Part shown: piece after piece, positions 29,699 to 43,464 of the stretch | Position numbering within the stretch: position 1 is the stretch's first letter | Layout: each line of letters starts with the position of its first letter | Assembly (NCBI GenBank): GCA_003214195.1 | Contig: QCLY01000001.1 | Location: 1 to 64,000, forward strand | Direction of reading: 5' to 3' | Length of the DNA stretch: 64,000 bases | Source of the DNA: Prochlorococcus sp. AG-418-G23 | GTDB taxonomy: Bacteria; Cyanobacteriota; Cyanobacteriia; PCC-6307; Cyanobiaceae | Notes under the pieces: model-generated | What the model saw: only the letters and a program-made list of their open reading frames with translations | Told to the model about the DNA's origin: nothing | Databases searched by the model: none | Program-made: the position numbers and the translations under genes

Positions 29699-31396
29699 AT
29701 GAAGTTTTTACTTGCCCAAATTAATCCAGTTGTTGGTGATTTAGAGGGTAATGCAAGAAAAATATTTGATATCGCTTCGAAGGCTTACTCAATCTCTGCT
29801 GATTTTGTTCTTACTCCAGAATTATCATTATGGGGATATCCAGCCAATGACTTACTTCTAAAAAAAAATTTAATCCAAAATCAGTATCAAATACTTGACC
29901 AATTAGCATTAGATATTAAGAAAACATATGGGAATTTAAGTGTCACCATTGGAATGGCAGAGATAATAAATGATTCATTTTTCCCAAATCTTTATAATTC
30001 TATTGCATTGCTTGAGCAAGGCGAATGGAAAATAATTGCTCGTAAAATTATTCTTCCCACTTATGAAGTATTTGACGAGAAAAGATATTTTAGATCAGGA
30101 GAAAAAGTTTCTGTTTTAACAAAAGAAATTAATAATAAAACTTGGCGACTTGGTTTTACTATATGTGAGGATTTATGGGTAAACAAAAATATAGACGGTA
30201 GAGGAATTCATAAAAAAAATCCTATTTTCGATTTAAAGAAAAAAAAAGTTGATATCTTAGTTAATTTTTCTGCCTCCCCATATACTTTCAAAAAGTTAGA
30301 GCTAAGATCCAAAGTCTCAAGTTTTGCTGCTCAATATCTCCAAGTACCCCTAATATATGTAAACCAGATTGGAGCAAACGATAATTTAATTTTCGATGGA
30401 AATAGTTTTATTCTTGATAAGAATGGATCTAAAATTAAGCAACTAAAATCTTTTTCAGAAGACCTCTCTAGCTGGGACATTAAGCAAACAAAACCTCAAA
30501 AAAATTATTTTGAAAAGCCTATGATGTCATCAATTTTTGATGCATTAGTACTTGGCGTTAGGGATTATGCCCAAAAATGCGGTTTTAAAACAGCTTTAAT
30601 TGGACTAAGTGGCGGTATTGATTCAGCACTAGTTTCAGCAATTGCGACAGCTGCTCTTGGCAGTAATAATATCTATTGCGTCTCAATGCCATCTAAGTGG
30701 AGCTCATCTCATTCAAAGAGTGATGCGAAGGATTTAGCGAGAAGATTAAAAATAAATTTCAATAGCATACCAATTGAAAACTTGATGAGCTCTTTTGAAG
30801 AATCATTTATTAAAACCATATCTTTCGAGATGGCTGAAATAACAAATCAAAATATCCAATCAAGGATAAGAGGAACGCTTCTGATGGCTTTAGCAAATCA
30901 AGAAAAACATTTATTACTTTCCACAGGAAATAAATCAGAGCTTGCTGTAGGATATTGCACACTTTATGGCGATATGAATGGGGGATTATCAGTAATTGGG
31001 GATTTATATAAAACTAATGTTTTTAAATTATGCAATTGGCTTGATAGTGAAGAATCAATTAATCATAGAAAATCATACATGTTAGATACTAATGTAAATA
31101 TAATTGGAGAAAATATACGTACTAAAGCTCCAAGTGCCGAATTAGGTCCTAATCAACTAGATACTGATTCTCTCCCACCTTATTCTATTTTGGATAATAT
31201 ACTTAAAAAAATTATTGAAGAGAAAAAAGATTTAAAACAACTAGAAGATGATGGTTATAAAAAAGAATTAATTTTAAAAATAATCTCGCTGATAAAGAAA
31301 GCAGAATTCAAAAGAAAGCAAGCCCCCCCTATTCTTAAACTAAGCTGCCAATCATTGGGAAGTGACTGGAGAGTTCCAATCGCAATATCTTATTAA
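29699..31396 (+). CDS. nadE: NAD+ synthase (glutamine-hydrolysing)
   Basis: Nitrilase domain (FTICEDLWV) plus LIGLSGGIDSALVSAIA synthetase domain. Confidence 0.95.
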   Translation: MKFLLAQINPVVGDLEGNARKIFDIASKAYSISADFVLTPELSLWGYPANDLLLKKNLIQNQYQILDQLALDIKKTYGNLSVTIGMAEIINDSFFPNLYNSIALLEQGEWKIIARKIILPTYEVFDEKRYFRSGEKVSVLTKEINNKTWRLGFTICEDLWVNKNIDGRGIHKKNPIFDLKKKKVDILVNFSASPYTFKKLELRSKVSSFAAQYLQVPLIYVNQIGANDNLIFDGNSFILDKNGSKIKQLKSFSEDLSSWDIKQTKPQKNYFEKPMMSSIFDALVLGVRDYAQKCGFKTALIGLSGGIDSALVSAIATAALGSNNIYCVSMPSKWSSSHSKSDAKDLARRLKINFNSIPIENLMSSFEESFIKTISFEMAEITNQNIQSRIRGTLLMALANQEKHLLLSTGNKSELAVGYCTLYGDMNGGLSVIGDLYKTNVFKLCNWLDSEESINHRKSYMLDTNVNIIGENIRTKAPSAELGPNQLDTDSLPPYSILDNILKKIIEEKKDLKQLEDDGYKKELILKIISLIKKAEFKRKQAPPILKLSCQSLGSDWRVPIAISY

Positions 31397-32451
31397 TCAC
31401 TATGAGAACACTCCTTGATTTTTTTCAAAGGTCGTTTAACTGAATCTAGGTTGATACCCTTTTTGATAGCAAGAATTATACCCGCAGCTTCTAAATAATT
31501 CTCCACTTCAAAAAGATTGGGATAATCATAAAACTCATTTGTCACTTTTAATATATTTTGATTTTTTACAGAAATAATATTTAAACCTTTATCAATCCCT
31601 GCTAGTACTGCTTCTCCACCTAGTGCCCCATTAGGAACAACAATAGTTTCAATCTGATCAGGGTGTATTGAGATTAATTCATTTTTGGCAGGCAATTCAA
31701 CAATGTCAGGTGCATTGCTTAACCCAATCAGTACTGATGGTAAAAAGGTGTATCCTATTTCTTCTGCAGCTGCTCGAGGATCTAATTCTGAATTCAATTC
31801 AATTGGATTTAAAGCAGGTGCGTGCGCACAAGGAACTTTTAAGAATTTGCTTATTAAATGACTTATAACTGCTTCGACTCCAGAAATAGGATCAACCCCT
31901 TTTCCCTCTCGATAAATATTTGTTTTTAAACAATCTGGATCATCTGGAAATTTTGCCACAATTGCTATTGCAGTAACTCCTTTTTCTATTAAACATTTTC
32001 CAGCATTAATTAGAGTATCAGGATTTTCAATTGTGCCACTACTGATTTTTGAAAAATCAGAATCAATAACTACGTTTAAAGGCTTTTTTGTAATCACATA
32101 AGAATGGACATTAATCCCTAAAGTAGAAACACATGCATCAGCAACTTGTAGATGTCTTGCTAGTATTTCTTTTTCAATGGCTGAATCAAAAATTATCCCA
32201 ATTTTCTGTTGCTTTACCCTTTTTAAAGCGATTTCTCCTTTAGCAAGTCGGTCTAAACTATAACCCTCAACATAAAAAATATTTTTATCTTTTTCAGAAA
32301 GAGTACCACCATTCATAACATTTGGATGAGTAATTAAACATCCACTTGCCGATGCTAATAGTTTAGCGGTAGGAAGTGCATCCCCCGCAAAACCTCCTAC
32401 TTCACAACCAATACCAGTTGGGACAATGAATATTGTTGGTGAATTTTCCAT
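31393..32451 (-). CDS. DUF3326 family protein
   Basis: IFIVPTGIGCEVGGFAGDALPTAKLLASASGCLITHPNVMNGG. Confidence 0.8.
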   Translation of the reverse strand: MENSPTIFIVPTGIGCEVGGFAGDALPTAKLLASASGCLITHPNVMNGGTLSEKDKNIFYVEGYSLDRLAKGEIALKRVKQQKIGIIFDSAIEKEILARHLQVADACVSTLGINVHSYVITKKPLNVVIDSDFSKISSGTIENPDTLINAGKCLIEKGVTAIAIVAKFPDDPDCLKTNIYREGKGVDPISGVEAVISHLISKFLKVPCAHAPALNPIELNSELDPRAAAEEIGYTFLPSVLIGLSNAPDIVELPAKNELISIHPDQIETIVVPNGALGGEAVLAGIDKGLNIISVKNQNILKVTNEFYDYPNLFEVENYLEAAGIILAIKKGINLDSVKRPLKKIKECSHSD

Positions 32452-32478
32452 TATTAAAAATATTTCAATTTATATTTT

Positions 32479-32670
32479 TTAATTAGCTATGACAGCTTTA
32501 ATTTTAAGTTTTTTTGTTCCAAAAGAGTCAATAGAATTTTGAATATCAACAATTGACCATCGAATCAAGTCTCCTTTTTTTTCTAAATTTGCAATGATAA
32601 ATTCCCTCAAACCTTTTAATTTTATTGAAACTGGCCAATCTAAATAATAATCAACAGAACTTAATTTCAT
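32479..32670 (-). CDS. small conserved hypothetical protein
   Basis: 63 aa ORF abutting the ferredoxin gene. Confidence 0.6.
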   Translation of the reverse strand: MKLSSVDYYLDWPVSIKLKGLREFIIANLEKKGDLIRWSIVDIQNSIDSFGTKKLKIKAVIAN

Positions 32671-32993
32671 TTTTGATATTTACCAAATTGATCATTATAT
32701 AAATCATCTTCGACTTCTTTACCGATAATAATATTTAAATCTGACTTAGGATATGCCACACACAAAAGTGCAAAGCCCTTTTCCCTCAAATCATCATTTA
32801 ATCCCATGGCATCTTCTTGATTTACAAATCCTTCAATTATCATGGACGCACAATCTGTACAAACTCCTGAACAACAACTACTTGGTAAATCTATTCCATT
32901 CATTTTTGCCGCTGAAATAATATCTTGATCCTCAGAACATAAAAAACTAAAAGTCTTTTGCTCAAATTGAACTTTAATATTGTATTCAGGCAT
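32667..32993 (-). CDS. 2Fe-2S ferredoxin
   Basis: GIDLPSSCCSGVCTDCASMIIEG...LLCVAYP plant-type cluster motif. Confidence 0.9.
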   Translation of the reverse strand: MPEYNIKVQFEQKTFSFLCSEDQDIISAAKMNGIDLPSSCCSGVCTDCASMIIEGFVNQEDAMGLNDDLREKGFALLCVAYPKSDLNIIIGKEVEDDLYNDQFGKYQK

Positions 32994-33009
32994 ATCCTAA
33001 ATCGTATTG

Positions 33010-33960
33010 CTAAACTGCTGAACCTCCAACAACTTCTAATATTTCTTGAGTTATGGCCGCTTGTCTGGCTTTGTTGTAGGTTAGATTCAAAGTACTTGCT
33101 AATTCTTTAGCATTATCACTCGCATTATTCATAGCAGTCATCCTGCAAGCGAGTTCTGAAGCTGCCGACTCTTGAAGAGCTCTTAGTACCTGATTCTGTA
33201 AATATAATGGTAATAACGAATCTAATAGTTGATCAGGACTTTGTTCAAAAACAATATCTGATGGCAATTTCTCTGAATCACTTTTTTCAATATTTGATTT
33301 TTCAACAAGTAACTTACTATCTTTTGTAGTCAACCTAAAAATTTCATCATTTTCCTCAGCAATTCCTTGAGGATCAAGTGGCAAAAGTGTTTGAACAACA
33401 GGTGCACAGCTAACAAGAGTGATGAACTTCGTGTAGATAATTTCCACCCTATCAGAATTTTCAGAAAGAAATTCAGCTAAAATCTCATTTGTAACTCCTT
33501 CAGAGTCCTTGACTGTGGGTACCTGTTCTAGTTCTTTGAAAGTACTTTTAATTACATATCTATCCTTTCTATTTTGAAAATATCCAATAGCTTTCTTCCC
33601 TACCAAAATTAAATTTGGCTGATACCCTTTTTTGACTAATTCTGCGTACCTTATTTCTACTTTTTTTATTATATTCGTGTTGTAACCTCCGCATAAACCT
33701 CTATCCGCAGTTATGCAAACCAAGGAGATGCTCTTTACTTCTCTCTTAGATAATAAAGGAGAGTCCACAGCCTCGAATTGTACTCTAGATTGAATATTTT
33801 CTAAGACCCGTGCAAGTTTATCTGCAAAAGGTCTACTCTTAAGAACTTGATCTTGAGCTCTCCTGACTTTTGCAGCCGCAACAAGCCTCATAGCCTCCGT
33901 TATTTTTCTTGTATTTTTAACGGAAACGATTCGATCTCTAATCTCTTTAAGATTTGCCAT
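33010..33960 (-). CDS. atpG: ATP synthase F1 subunit gamma
   Basis: IRDRIVSVKNTRKITEAMRLVAAAKVRRAQ. Confidence 0.97.
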   Translation of the reverse strand: MANLKEIRDRIVSVKNTRKITEAMRLVAAAKVRRAQDQVLKSRPFADKLARVLENIQSRVQFEAVDSPLLSKREVKSISLVCITADRGLCGGYNTNIIKKVEIRYAELVKKGYQPNLILVGKKAIGYFQNRKDRYVIKSTFKELEQVPTVKDSEGVTNEILAEFLSENSDRVEIIYTKFITLVSCAPVVQTLLPLDPQGIAEENDEIFRLTTKDSKLLVEKSNIEKSDSEKLPSDIVFEQSPDQLLDSLLPLYLQNQVLRALQESAASELACRMTAMNNASDNAKELASTLNLTYNKARQAAITQEILEVVGGSAV

Positions 33961-33979
33961 GGTAACTCCTTAAATAAAT

Positions 33980-35509
<1,530 letters not shown>

Positions 35510-35527
35510 TTAAGGTTGATTTAAAAG

Positions 35528-36070
35528 TTACTTGGAGAGAGATAAGCCAAGTTTTCTTATTTGTGAGGCAAGGGAAGCATCAATTACTTTTGATCCTACA
35601 CTGGCGACGAAGCCACCAATAAGAGATGGATCGATTTTAGTTACAAGTTCTAATTTTTCTGTTCCAGCAATATTGATGATCTTTTTGGTAATTAAACCTT
35701 TCTGTTCATCAGTAAGCTCGACTGCAGAAGTAACAGTTGCCAAAGCAATATTACTATTTTCTCGGTAAATCTCTAAAAACCTATTAAGAATTGAAGTAAG
35801 AATTCCAATTCTTTGCCTATCGGCCAATAATTTTAAGAAATTCAGTAAAGAAGAATTCACCTTATTTGAAAAAATTTCAATAATGATTTTCTTCTTAGCA
35901 TCTGTCTCTAAAACGGGAGAGGATAGTGCTTTCTCTAATTCGGGGGAATCATTTATTAATTCCAAAAGTTGTTTAACCTCAGTAACCATCTCTTCAGTTT
36001 GCGAATTTTCATTCACAACTTGAAGTAATGCCTCTGCGTATGGTGTAGTAACTGAATTTAAAAGTGGCAT
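35528..36070 (-). CDS. atpH: ATP synthase F1 subunit delta
   Basis: Position between atpF and atpA; C-terminal KIDPSLIGGFVASVGSKVIDASLASQIRKL. Confidence 0.95.
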   Translation of the reverse strand: MPLLNSVTTPYAEALLQVVNENSQTEEMVTEVKQLLELINDSPELEKALSSPVLETDAKKKIIIEIFSNKVNSSLLNFLKLLADRQRIGILTSILNRFLEIYRENSNIALATVTSAVELTDEQKGLITKKIINIAGTEKLELVTKIDPSLIGGFVASVGSKVIDASLASQIRKLGLSLSK

Positions 36071-36582
36071 TAGTTCACCTCAATATTGTTAATTGATTGA
36101 GTTACCAAATTTTCTTGTGTTTTTTTATCAAGTCGATTTGGTAGAGAATCTAAAGCTTTCTTAATTGCTAGCTCTACGGCTTCTTTTCGAAGTTGAGAAA
36201 TTGCTCTGGATGCTTCAGAGCTCTCATCAGAGATTGCACTTTGTTTAATTCGTGCCATCTCCTCTATGGCTTTTTTCTCACTTTCCATTCTGATTGATTC
36301 AGATCTTTTAAGGGAATCTGCTTTTATTTGAGAAGCTTTATCTTCTGCTGAAGATAAATCTTTCTTCGCCTTTTCTAAGGCTTGAGTAGCATTTAGGAGT
36401 CGATCTTCAGCATCTTTTAATTCAAGAAGGATTCCTTCTCTCCTTTTTTGAAGCATTTTACCTAAGAAACCAGGCAAAAATTTATAAAGACCGAAAACCA
36501 CTACAGCCCAATTAAGGATATTAGTTTCGAATAAATTAAAGTTCAATCCAAAACCTTCTGTGGCTAAAAGAGTTAAATTCAT
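36070..36582 (-). CDS. atpF: ATP synthase F0 subunit b
   Basis: N-terminal TM then long charged helix; operon position. Confidence 0.93.
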   Translation of the reverse strand: MNLTLLATEGFGLNFNLFETNILNWAVVVFGLYKFLPGFLGKMLQKRREGILLELKDAEDRLLNATQALEKAKKDLSSAEDKASQIKADSLKRSESIRMESEKKAIEEMARIKQSAISDESSEASRAISQLRKEAVELAIKKALDSLPNRLDKKTQENLVTQSINNIEVN

Positions 36583-37049
36583 TTTTCTGGAATCAATCTA
36601 TTAACAATAAGTTCGCTTAGATCATCAGCCTGCTTAGAAAGTTGATCACGAGCAACAGATGTCTGACTTTCAATCTCTAGTCTCGCTTTTTCTTTTGAAG
36701 CATTTGCTTCATTGTTAGCAAGTTCTAGTGCTTCTTTATAAAGCAAGTCAGACTCATGCTCAGCTTCGCTCACAATTCTTTGGGCTTCTGTACGAGCACT
36801 TTGAAGCTGAGTTAATAAATCAGCTTCTAATTTTTTAACCTCAGATAGTTTATTTTTGGCCTCAATAATATTATTACTTACAAACTTTTCTCTTTTTTCT
36901 ACGATATTGCCAACAGGCTTAAAAAAGAGAGAATTTAAGATGTAAGTAAGCGCAACAACTTGTATCGCCATCAGTGGCAAAGTGGCATTTATATCAAATA
37001 ACCCACCTTCTGTAGCACCAAAAAAATTCAAGGCCAACATATGATTCAA
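36579..37049 (-). CDS. atpF': ATP synthase F0 subunit b'
   Basis: Second b-type subunit typical of photosynthetic bacteria; operon position. Confidence 0.93.
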   Translation of the reverse strand: MNHMLALNFFGATEGGLFDINATLPLMAIQVVALTYILNSLFFKPVGNIVEKREKFVSNNIIEAKNKLSEVKKLEADLLTQLQSARTEAQRIVSEAEHESDLLYKEALELANNEANASKEKARLEIESQTSVARDQLSKQADDLSELIVNRLIPEK

Positions 37050-37108
37050 TTGAAGTTAAAAAATTTAATTTAAATACTGCTAATAAGGATTAGAAGCAAT
37101 ATTTACTT

Positions 37109-37372
<264 letters not shown>

Positions 37373-37518
37373 TTAATACTTGTGATAATCTTTGTTGTCA
37401 TACACGCTTGGACATCCTTTCTTTTAAGAATGGGTCTGATATTTTCAGACCTACGCGATTAGATATTTTGCCAGATCATAGACCCTTTGTAAAAGCGTCT
37501 GAATGTATTAGAAGAAAG

Positions 37519-38244
37519 CTAATGATGTTCTTCAACAGCTTCTCCAATGTAGTAGGCCGCCAAAGTTGCGAAAATCAAGGCCTGAATTGCACTAGTAAAT
37601 AATCCTAGGAACATTACAGGTATTGGGAGAATTAGCGGAACTAAAAAGACTAAAACACCAACAACTAGTTCATCAGCCAAAATATTTCCAAATAGCCTGA
37701 AAGAGAGTGATAAAGGTTTCGTAAAATCCTCAAGAATTTTAAAAGGAAGCATAATCGGAGTTGGGTGGACATAGTATTCGAAGTATCTCCAACCCTTATT
37801 GCTTAAACCTGCATAAAAATAAGAAAGTGAGACCAATAAAGCCAAGGCTATAGTTGTATTGATATCTGCAGTAGGTGCTCCAAGTTCTCCACTTGGTAAC
37901 TTAATCAATCTCCAAGGAATTAAAGCACCCCCCCAATTACTAACAAAGACGAATAAAAATAAAGTGCCTATAAATGGCATCCAATCTCTATAAACTTTTT
38001 CACCTATTTGAGTCCTAGCAAGATCTCTTATGTAATCCCAGAGGAACTCAAGCAAGTTTTGAAGGCCTTTAGGATCATTTTCCATTTTTTTAGTTCCTAA
38101 AGAAATAAAAACTAATAACGCTCCTAATAAAATCCAAGATGTTAAAAATACCTGCCCATGAAGTCTGATATTTCCAATTTGCCAATAAAGATGTTGACCA
38201 ACTTCTAATGCTGCAAAATTTGTTAGCAAGGAATTAAAAAACAT
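37519..38244 (-). CDS. atpB: ATP synthase F0 subunit a
   Basis: [64 protein letters not shown]. Confidence 0.97.
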   Translation of the reverse strand: MFFNSLLTNFAALEVGQHLYWQIGNIRLHGQVFLTSWILLGALLVFISLGTKKMENDPKGLQNLLEFLWDYIRDLARTQIGEKVYRDWMPFIGTLFLFVFVSNWGGALIPWRLIKLPSGELGAPTADINTTIALALLVSLSYFYAGLSNKGWRYFEYYVHPTPIMLPFKILEDFTKPLSLSFRLFGNILADELVVGVLVFLVPLILPIPVMFLGLFTSAIQALIFATLAAYYIGEAVEEHH

Positions 38245-38263
38245 TTGTTTTGAAAAAATTTAC

Positions 38264-38740
38264 TTAAGAACGTGAAAAATAAAGAATGAGTGAAGGCTTA
38301 TAAATAAAAAAACCTATCATTGCAGGAAAAATATCCAAAGATCCTAGCTTGCTCGCAAAAATAAAGAGGCAAACTGGAACTAATAGTTGCAATTTTGATA
38401 CACCTGATGATTCTTTACCAAGTTTTCCAATACTTTTGGCAAGCAAACGTAGATAAAAAATGCCGGCGATTGCACCTATAAAAATACTAAAACCAAAAGT
38501 AAATCCTAGAAAAATTGCAGTTATTGATGCTAATAAAATAGAAACAATAAAAGTAATTCCAAAAATTGTTAATTGCAATTTTGTGTATTCATCATTTTGA
38601 GAAAGCAAATTATCTATTTGATTGGCAATGCCAGATTTACTTTCTTTGATGATCGAATTATTCAGGGATTGAGGAAATTGAACATTCTCATTAGAAGGAT
38701 GCTCAAGTTTTTTTCTATTTGAGTCCACTGATGTGAACAT
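38264..38740 (-). CDS. atp1: ATP synthase subunit I-like protein
   Basis: Small membrane protein at the head of the atp operon with TM pairs. Confidence 0.8.
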   Translation of the reverse strand: MFTSVDSNRKKLEHPSNENVQFPQSLNNSIIKESKSGIANQIDNLLSQNDEYTKLQLTIFGITFIVSILLASITAIFLGFTFGFSIFIGAIAGIFYLRLLAKSIGKLGKESSGVSKLQLLVPVCLFIFASKLGSLDIFPAMIGFFIYKPSLILYFSRS

Positions 38741-39007
38741 AGTTTAGAAACCCTCTCTAAATGGATGAAGTAAGTATATAAACTCACGGAATCTATCACG
38801 GAGAGGTACCTTTTAGCTAGTTTTTTTCTATAAAAAATTAATTCTTAAGATTTTAGATGAAGCTCATAGACCATTTATTGGTTTATTCTTCAAAGATATA
38901 TTTTATGAAAAGTTATCTTTTTTAATTAATTTACACTTTAAAACGTTAATAAAAGACTTGGCAAAATATCAATTAAACGTCTCAATAGTAAATATACAAA
39001 TAGACTA

Positions 39008-40243
39008 TTGGAGATTTGGGAAGAAAAAATAAAATATAAAAGGATTTCTAAAAGAAAAAAAAACCTTAGTTCTAATTACAAAAAAAGTAAAAGCGATTTA
39101 GAAGAATCTATACTTCCTTTACCTTGGACGATATGGCCGTTTGAAGCAAAAATTCTAATATTAATTATTGGAATTTGGTCAATATTAGGAATATGCATTC
39201 TTGGATCATCAAGTTGGTGGATTGCTAGTAGGCAGATGGGGAATTGGGCTTACTTTTTAAAAAAACAAATTATTTGGACAATTCCGAGTATTGGTCTATT
39301 TTATTTTGTTATTAACACCAACATTAGAAATCTTTTAAAATTTTCAAGAATAATATTTTATATCTTATTCTTTTTGATTTTCTTAACAAATATAAGTGGA
39401 ATAACAGTCAATGGATCTTCAAGATGGCTAGTTCTAGGAAATTTAAGTCTACAACCATCTGAATTAATTAAACCTTTTTTGATTCTTGAGACTTCTAACC
39501 TCTTTGCACATTGGAATCTTGTGAATAATGAAAGGAAATTAATTTCTATATTTTCTTTTGGTTTATTAATTTTGTTAATACTTAAACAGCCTAATTTAAG
39601 TACTGCTTCATTAACTGGAATTTTTGTTTGGATTATGGGTTTATGTGGAGGCGTCAAACTTAGTTCTCTATGTTCATTTGCCGGAATTGGATTTACTACT
39701 GGATGTTTTAGCATCCTCAGCAATGAATATCAAAAACTTAGAGTTACTTCATTTATAAATCCTTGGAAAGATGCACAAGAGAGTGGATTTCAATTGGTTC
39801 AAAGTTTATTAGCAATAGGTTCAGGTGGTATTTTCGGAGAAGGGTTTGGACTATCTATACAAAAATTACAGTATTTACCTTTTATGTATACAGATTTTAT
39901 CTTTGCCATTTTTGCAGAAGAATTTGGTTTGCTAGGCTGCACTTTATTTTTGGGACTTTTAGCAGTTTTCTCCTACATAAGCCTAGAAATCTCTCTGAAA
40001 TGCAGGAATAATTATACAAAATTAGTTGCTATCGGATGTGGCGTATTGTTGACAGGTCAATCAATAATGCATATTGCTGTAGCAACTGGTTCAATGCCTA
40101 CTACAGGCTTACCACTTCCTTTTATTAGTTATGGTGGAAATTCATTAATCGCATCTTTTTTTATAGCAGGAATGTTGCTGAGATGTTCATTAGAATCAAC
40201 AGGATTGATAGGTATGATTAGTACACGAAAGACAATTAATTAG
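39008..40243 (+). CDS. FtsW/RodA/SpoVE family peptidoglycan polymerase
   Basis: NGSSRWLVLGNLSLQPSELIKPFLIL, FAEEFGLLGC, GLPLPFISYGGNSLIAS. Confidence 0.92.
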   Translation: MEIWEEKIKYKRISKRKKNLSSNYKKSKSDLEESILPLPWTIWPFEAKILILIIGIWSILGICILGSSSWWIASRQMGNWAYFLKKQIIWTIPSIGLFYFVINTNIRNLLKFSRIIFYILFFLIFLTNISGITVNGSSRWLVLGNLSLQPSELIKPFLILETSNLFAHWNLVNNERKLISIFSFGLLILLILKQPNLSTASLTGIFVWIMGLCGGVKLSSLCSFAGIGFTTGCFSILSNEYQKLRVTSFINPWKDAQESGFQLVQSLLAIGSGGIFGEGFGLSIQKLQYLPFMYTDFIFAIFAEEFGLLGCTLFLGLLAVFSYISLEISLKCRNNYTKLVAIGCGVLLTGQSIMHIAVATGSMPTTGLPLPFISYGGNSLIASFFIAGMLLRCSLESTGLIGMISTRKTIN

Positions 40244-40325
40244 GTAGAATTTAGGAGATTAAATTTGAGCCATCGAATCATTTAACTTAGTTATTTCAGA
40301 ATTATCTCAAAAGGGTAATCTGCTT

Positions 40326-40982
40326 ATGCAAAATGGTCTCGATAGTCCTGGTCCATTTACTATATTTTTGGTTTTCAGCGCAGGGCTTTTAACAAGTCTT
40401 GGGCCATGCTCATTATCATTACTGCCAGTGACAATTGCTTATATAGGAGGTACAGAGAAAAATAAATTCAAACTTATTAGTTTTGCAGGAGGAGTAGTTT
40501 TTTCGCTTGTTGCATTGGGGGCTGCTAGTGGATTCCTGGGTAAAATATATGGGCAAATTCCATCATACTACACTTCATTTGTTGCCCTAATAGCAATAAT
40601 GATGGGTTTAAATTTATTAGGAATTCTAAAGTTTCAGTTTCCGAATGGACCTGATCTAAAAATAGTAGAGGACAAAATACCATCCCTAATAGAGCCTTTT
40701 ACAATAGGAACTACTTTTGGACTAGCTTCTTCACCTTGCATTACTCCAGTTTTAGCGACTCTTCTAGCTTGGGTATCGCAAGCAAAAAACCCGATAATCT
40801 CAATTGTTTTTTTATTTTTCTTTGGAATAGGACAAGTCACTCCATTAATTATTGCCGGAGCCACAGCAGAAAACTTAAAGAAATTTTTAGAGCTTAGAAA
40901 ATTTAGTCAAATAATTCCCACCTTAAGTGGGATATTTTTAGTAGCTCTTGGATTATTAAATTTATTTTCAAATTGGATTTAA
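40326..40982 (+). CDS. ccdA: cytochrome c biogenesis protein CcdA
   Basis: GLLTSLGPCSLSLLPVTIAYIGG, GLASSPCITPVLATLLAW. Confidence 0.93.
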   Translation: MQNGLDSPGPFTIFLVFSAGLLTSLGPCSLSLLPVTIAYIGGTEKNKFKLISFAGGVVFSLVALGAASGFLGKIYGQIPSYYTSFVALIAIMMGLNLLGILKFQFPNGPDLKIVEDKIPSLIEPFTIGTTFGLASSPCITPVLATLLAWVSQAKNPIISIVFLFFFGIGQVTPLIIAGATAENLKKFLELRKFSQIIPTLSGIFLVALGLLNLFSNWI

Positions 40983-42269
40983 ATGATTATTTTTAAGAAT
41001 CTAATTTTAAAAATATCAAGTTTAAGATTCTCAATATCACTGATAATCTTCATAGCTATTGCTAGTGGCATAGGTACTTTTATACCGCAAGGTAGTAATA
41101 ATAAATTCTATATTGATAATTTCGATAGTGCTCCCATTTTTGGATTTTTAGATGGAGAAAAAGTCTTAAAACTTCAATTGGATCATATATATACAAGTTT
41201 TTGGTTTATATTTACATTAATTCTTCTTTGCATTTCCCTAGCAGCTTGTAGTTTCAGGAGGCAAATCCCTTCATTAAAAGCTTCTTTAAAATGGGTTGAA
41301 TACAAGAGCGAAAAAAAATTTAGCAAACTACAGTTATCTTCAAGTCACCCAATCAATCAAGATGGAGACGTTTTATCAATAGTTGATTTATTACTTAAAA
41401 AAAGAGGATGGAAAACGTACAAATTTAAAAGTCATATTTCTGCAAGAAGGGGTTTAATTGGCAAAATTGGACCTTTAGTTGTACATATTGGATTAATAGT
41501 TTTACTTATAGGTTCAGCATATGGAAGTTTTACAAGTCAATCAAAAGAACAATATTTACTGCCTGGAGAAAGTTTGGATCTTGTTAATGAGAGCACAAAC
41601 TCAAAAGCCAATGTAAGATTAGTCAATTTTGCTATAGAACGAGAAAGTGATGGTATACCCAAACAGTTTATTTCAAAGTTAAATTTTTCTTCTGAAGATC
41701 TAAATTTAAATGAAATAAAAACCGCCAAAGTAAATCACCCAATAAGGTTTAAAGGTTTAACTATTTATCAAGCCGATTGGGCAATATCAAATGTTGTTTT
41801 AGAAATAGATAATATCCTTTATCAATTACAATTAAAAGAGATTCCCGAAATTGGCAATCAAGTTTGGGGAGTTTTAGTTGAATTAGGATCAGAGACTAAA
41901 AAAAATTTCCTCCTAACAATAGATAATGAAAATGGTCCACTAAAAATTGCCAATACAGAAAATTTTTCCGGGTATAATCTTTATACCAATGACAATCCTA
42001 TAGAAATCAACTCTTCAAAATTATCTTTGAAAAAAATAATACCTAGCAGTGGATTAATAATTAAAAATGATCCGTCTATACCGTTTATTTACTTTTCTTT
42101 TATTTTAATAATTTTTGGAACAATAATAAGTCTTATACCAACAAACCAATTATGGATTCTTGTAAATAATGAATCACAAAAGCTATTCATTGGAGGTCTT
42201 AGCAATAAAAATCTAGTTGGTTTTAAAAAAGAATTTTTTAAATTATCAGAAGAAATAAAAAATTTTTAA
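40983..42269 (+). CDS. ccs1: cytochrome c biogenesis protein Ccs1/ResB
   Basis: [48 protein letters not shown]; follows ccdA. Confidence 0.93.
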   Translation: MIIFKNLILKISSLRFSISLIIFIAIASGIGTFIPQGSNNKFYIDNFDSAPIFGFLDGEKVLKLQLDHIYTSFWFIFTLILLCISLAACSFRRQIPSLKASLKWVEYKSEKKFSKLQLSSSHPINQDGDVLSIVDLLLKKRGWKTYKFKSHISARRGLIGKIGPLVVHIGLIVLLIGSAYGSFTSQSKEQYLLPGESLDLVNESTNSKANVRLVNFAIERESDGIPKQFISKLNFSSEDLNLNEIKTAKVNHPIRFKGLTIYQADWAISNVVLEIDNILYQLQLKEIPEIGNQVWGVLVELGSETKKNFLLTIDNENGPLKIANTENFSGYNLYTNDNPIEINSSKLSLKKIIPSSGLIIKNDPSIPFIYFSFILIIFGTIISLIPTNQLWILVNNESQKLFIGGLSNKNLVGFKKEFFKLSEEIKNF

Positions 42270-42676
42270 TTTTTTTTCTGTCCGTTAAAAATATCTAACT
42301 GCATAGAAACATTTCCTCTCGGGTTAAATGCAGCATTTAGATGTATCCAGTGAGGCGAGCCTTCATTCACTAAATCATCCATAATTCTGTTAACAACTTC
42401 CTCATGTGAAATCTTTATATCTCTAAAATTATTAATATAAAGCTTTAAAGATTTCAACTCATAAACTTTCAAATTAGGTTGATAAATAATATTTAGCTTT
42501 GCAAAATCTGGATAACCAGAAAAAGGGCACTTACATGTAAATTCAGGTAACTGGATAGAAATTTCATAAATTCTTTTCTTATTTGGGTTCTCGAAACAAA
42601 TTATTTTTGATTCTTCAATAATTCTCTCACCATAAAGTGGTCTTTGCGTCGAATCATCTAATTTAGCTGTACTCAT
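42266..42676 (-). CDS. queF: NADPH-dependent 7-cyano-7-deazaguanine reductase
   Basis: [45 protein letters not shown]-type QueF motif ([30 protein letters not shown]). Confidence 0.95.
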   Translation of the reverse strand: MSTAKLDDSTQRPLYGERIIEESKIICFENPNKKRIYEISIQLPEFTCKCPFSGYPDFAKLNIIYQPNLKVYELKSLKLYINNFRDIKISHEEVVNRIMDDLVNEGSPHWIHLNAAFNPRGNVSMQLDIFNGQKKN

Positions 42677-42788
42677 TTTTAGTAGAACTTATTTACTAAA
42701 CCTATATAAAAAGATCGAAATCTGCAAAAATCTCAACAAGCTTAAGTATTACAATTGAATAAGCCAAAAGCTGTTAAATCTTATTTTT

Positions 42789-42802
42789 GTATCAACTGTA
42801 AC
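42789..42802 (+). promoter_or_regulatory. candidate NtcA-like site (GTAN8AAC, one mismatch to GTAN8TAC)
   Basis: GTATCAACTGTAAC upstream of the 42855 ORF and glnB, with a TATA-rich segment about 22 nt downstream. Confidence 0.4.
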
Positions 42803-42854
42803 ATTCATAATATCGGTTAAAAGGGTTATATGGGTTTAATTCAATGAAAAATTA

Positions 42855-43100
42855 ATGGACATCTGTTTGATAACTATTGATAACGATTTAAATAAATCCC
42901 TTCAACCAAAAAGCGCGATTGGAATGTTATGGCTTCAAACACACTTTGAGAATGATCAGTGGGAAGCATTATCAAATAGTACAGTAATAATTTCTGAAGA
43001 AAATTCCCAATTATTAATTGAAGACGCTACTAGCGCAGGACTTGATATTAAATGTTTTTCTGATATTTCAATCTTGGATGTTTTCCCAAAAAACAATTAA
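42855..43100 (+). CDS. conserved hypothetical protein upstream of glnB
   Basis: 81 aa ORF; only 24 nt separate it from glnB. Confidence 0.65.
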   Translation: MDICLITIDNDLNKSLQPKSAIGMLWLQTHFENDQWEALSNSTVIISEENSQLLIEDATSAGLDIKCFSDISILDVFPKNN

Positions 43101-43463
<363 letters not shown>

Positions 43464-43464
43464 T

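Noticed and set aside
37408-37602. 64-aa plus-strand ORF between atpE and atpB
   Set aside because: Overlaps the atpB 3' end antisense; likely chance.
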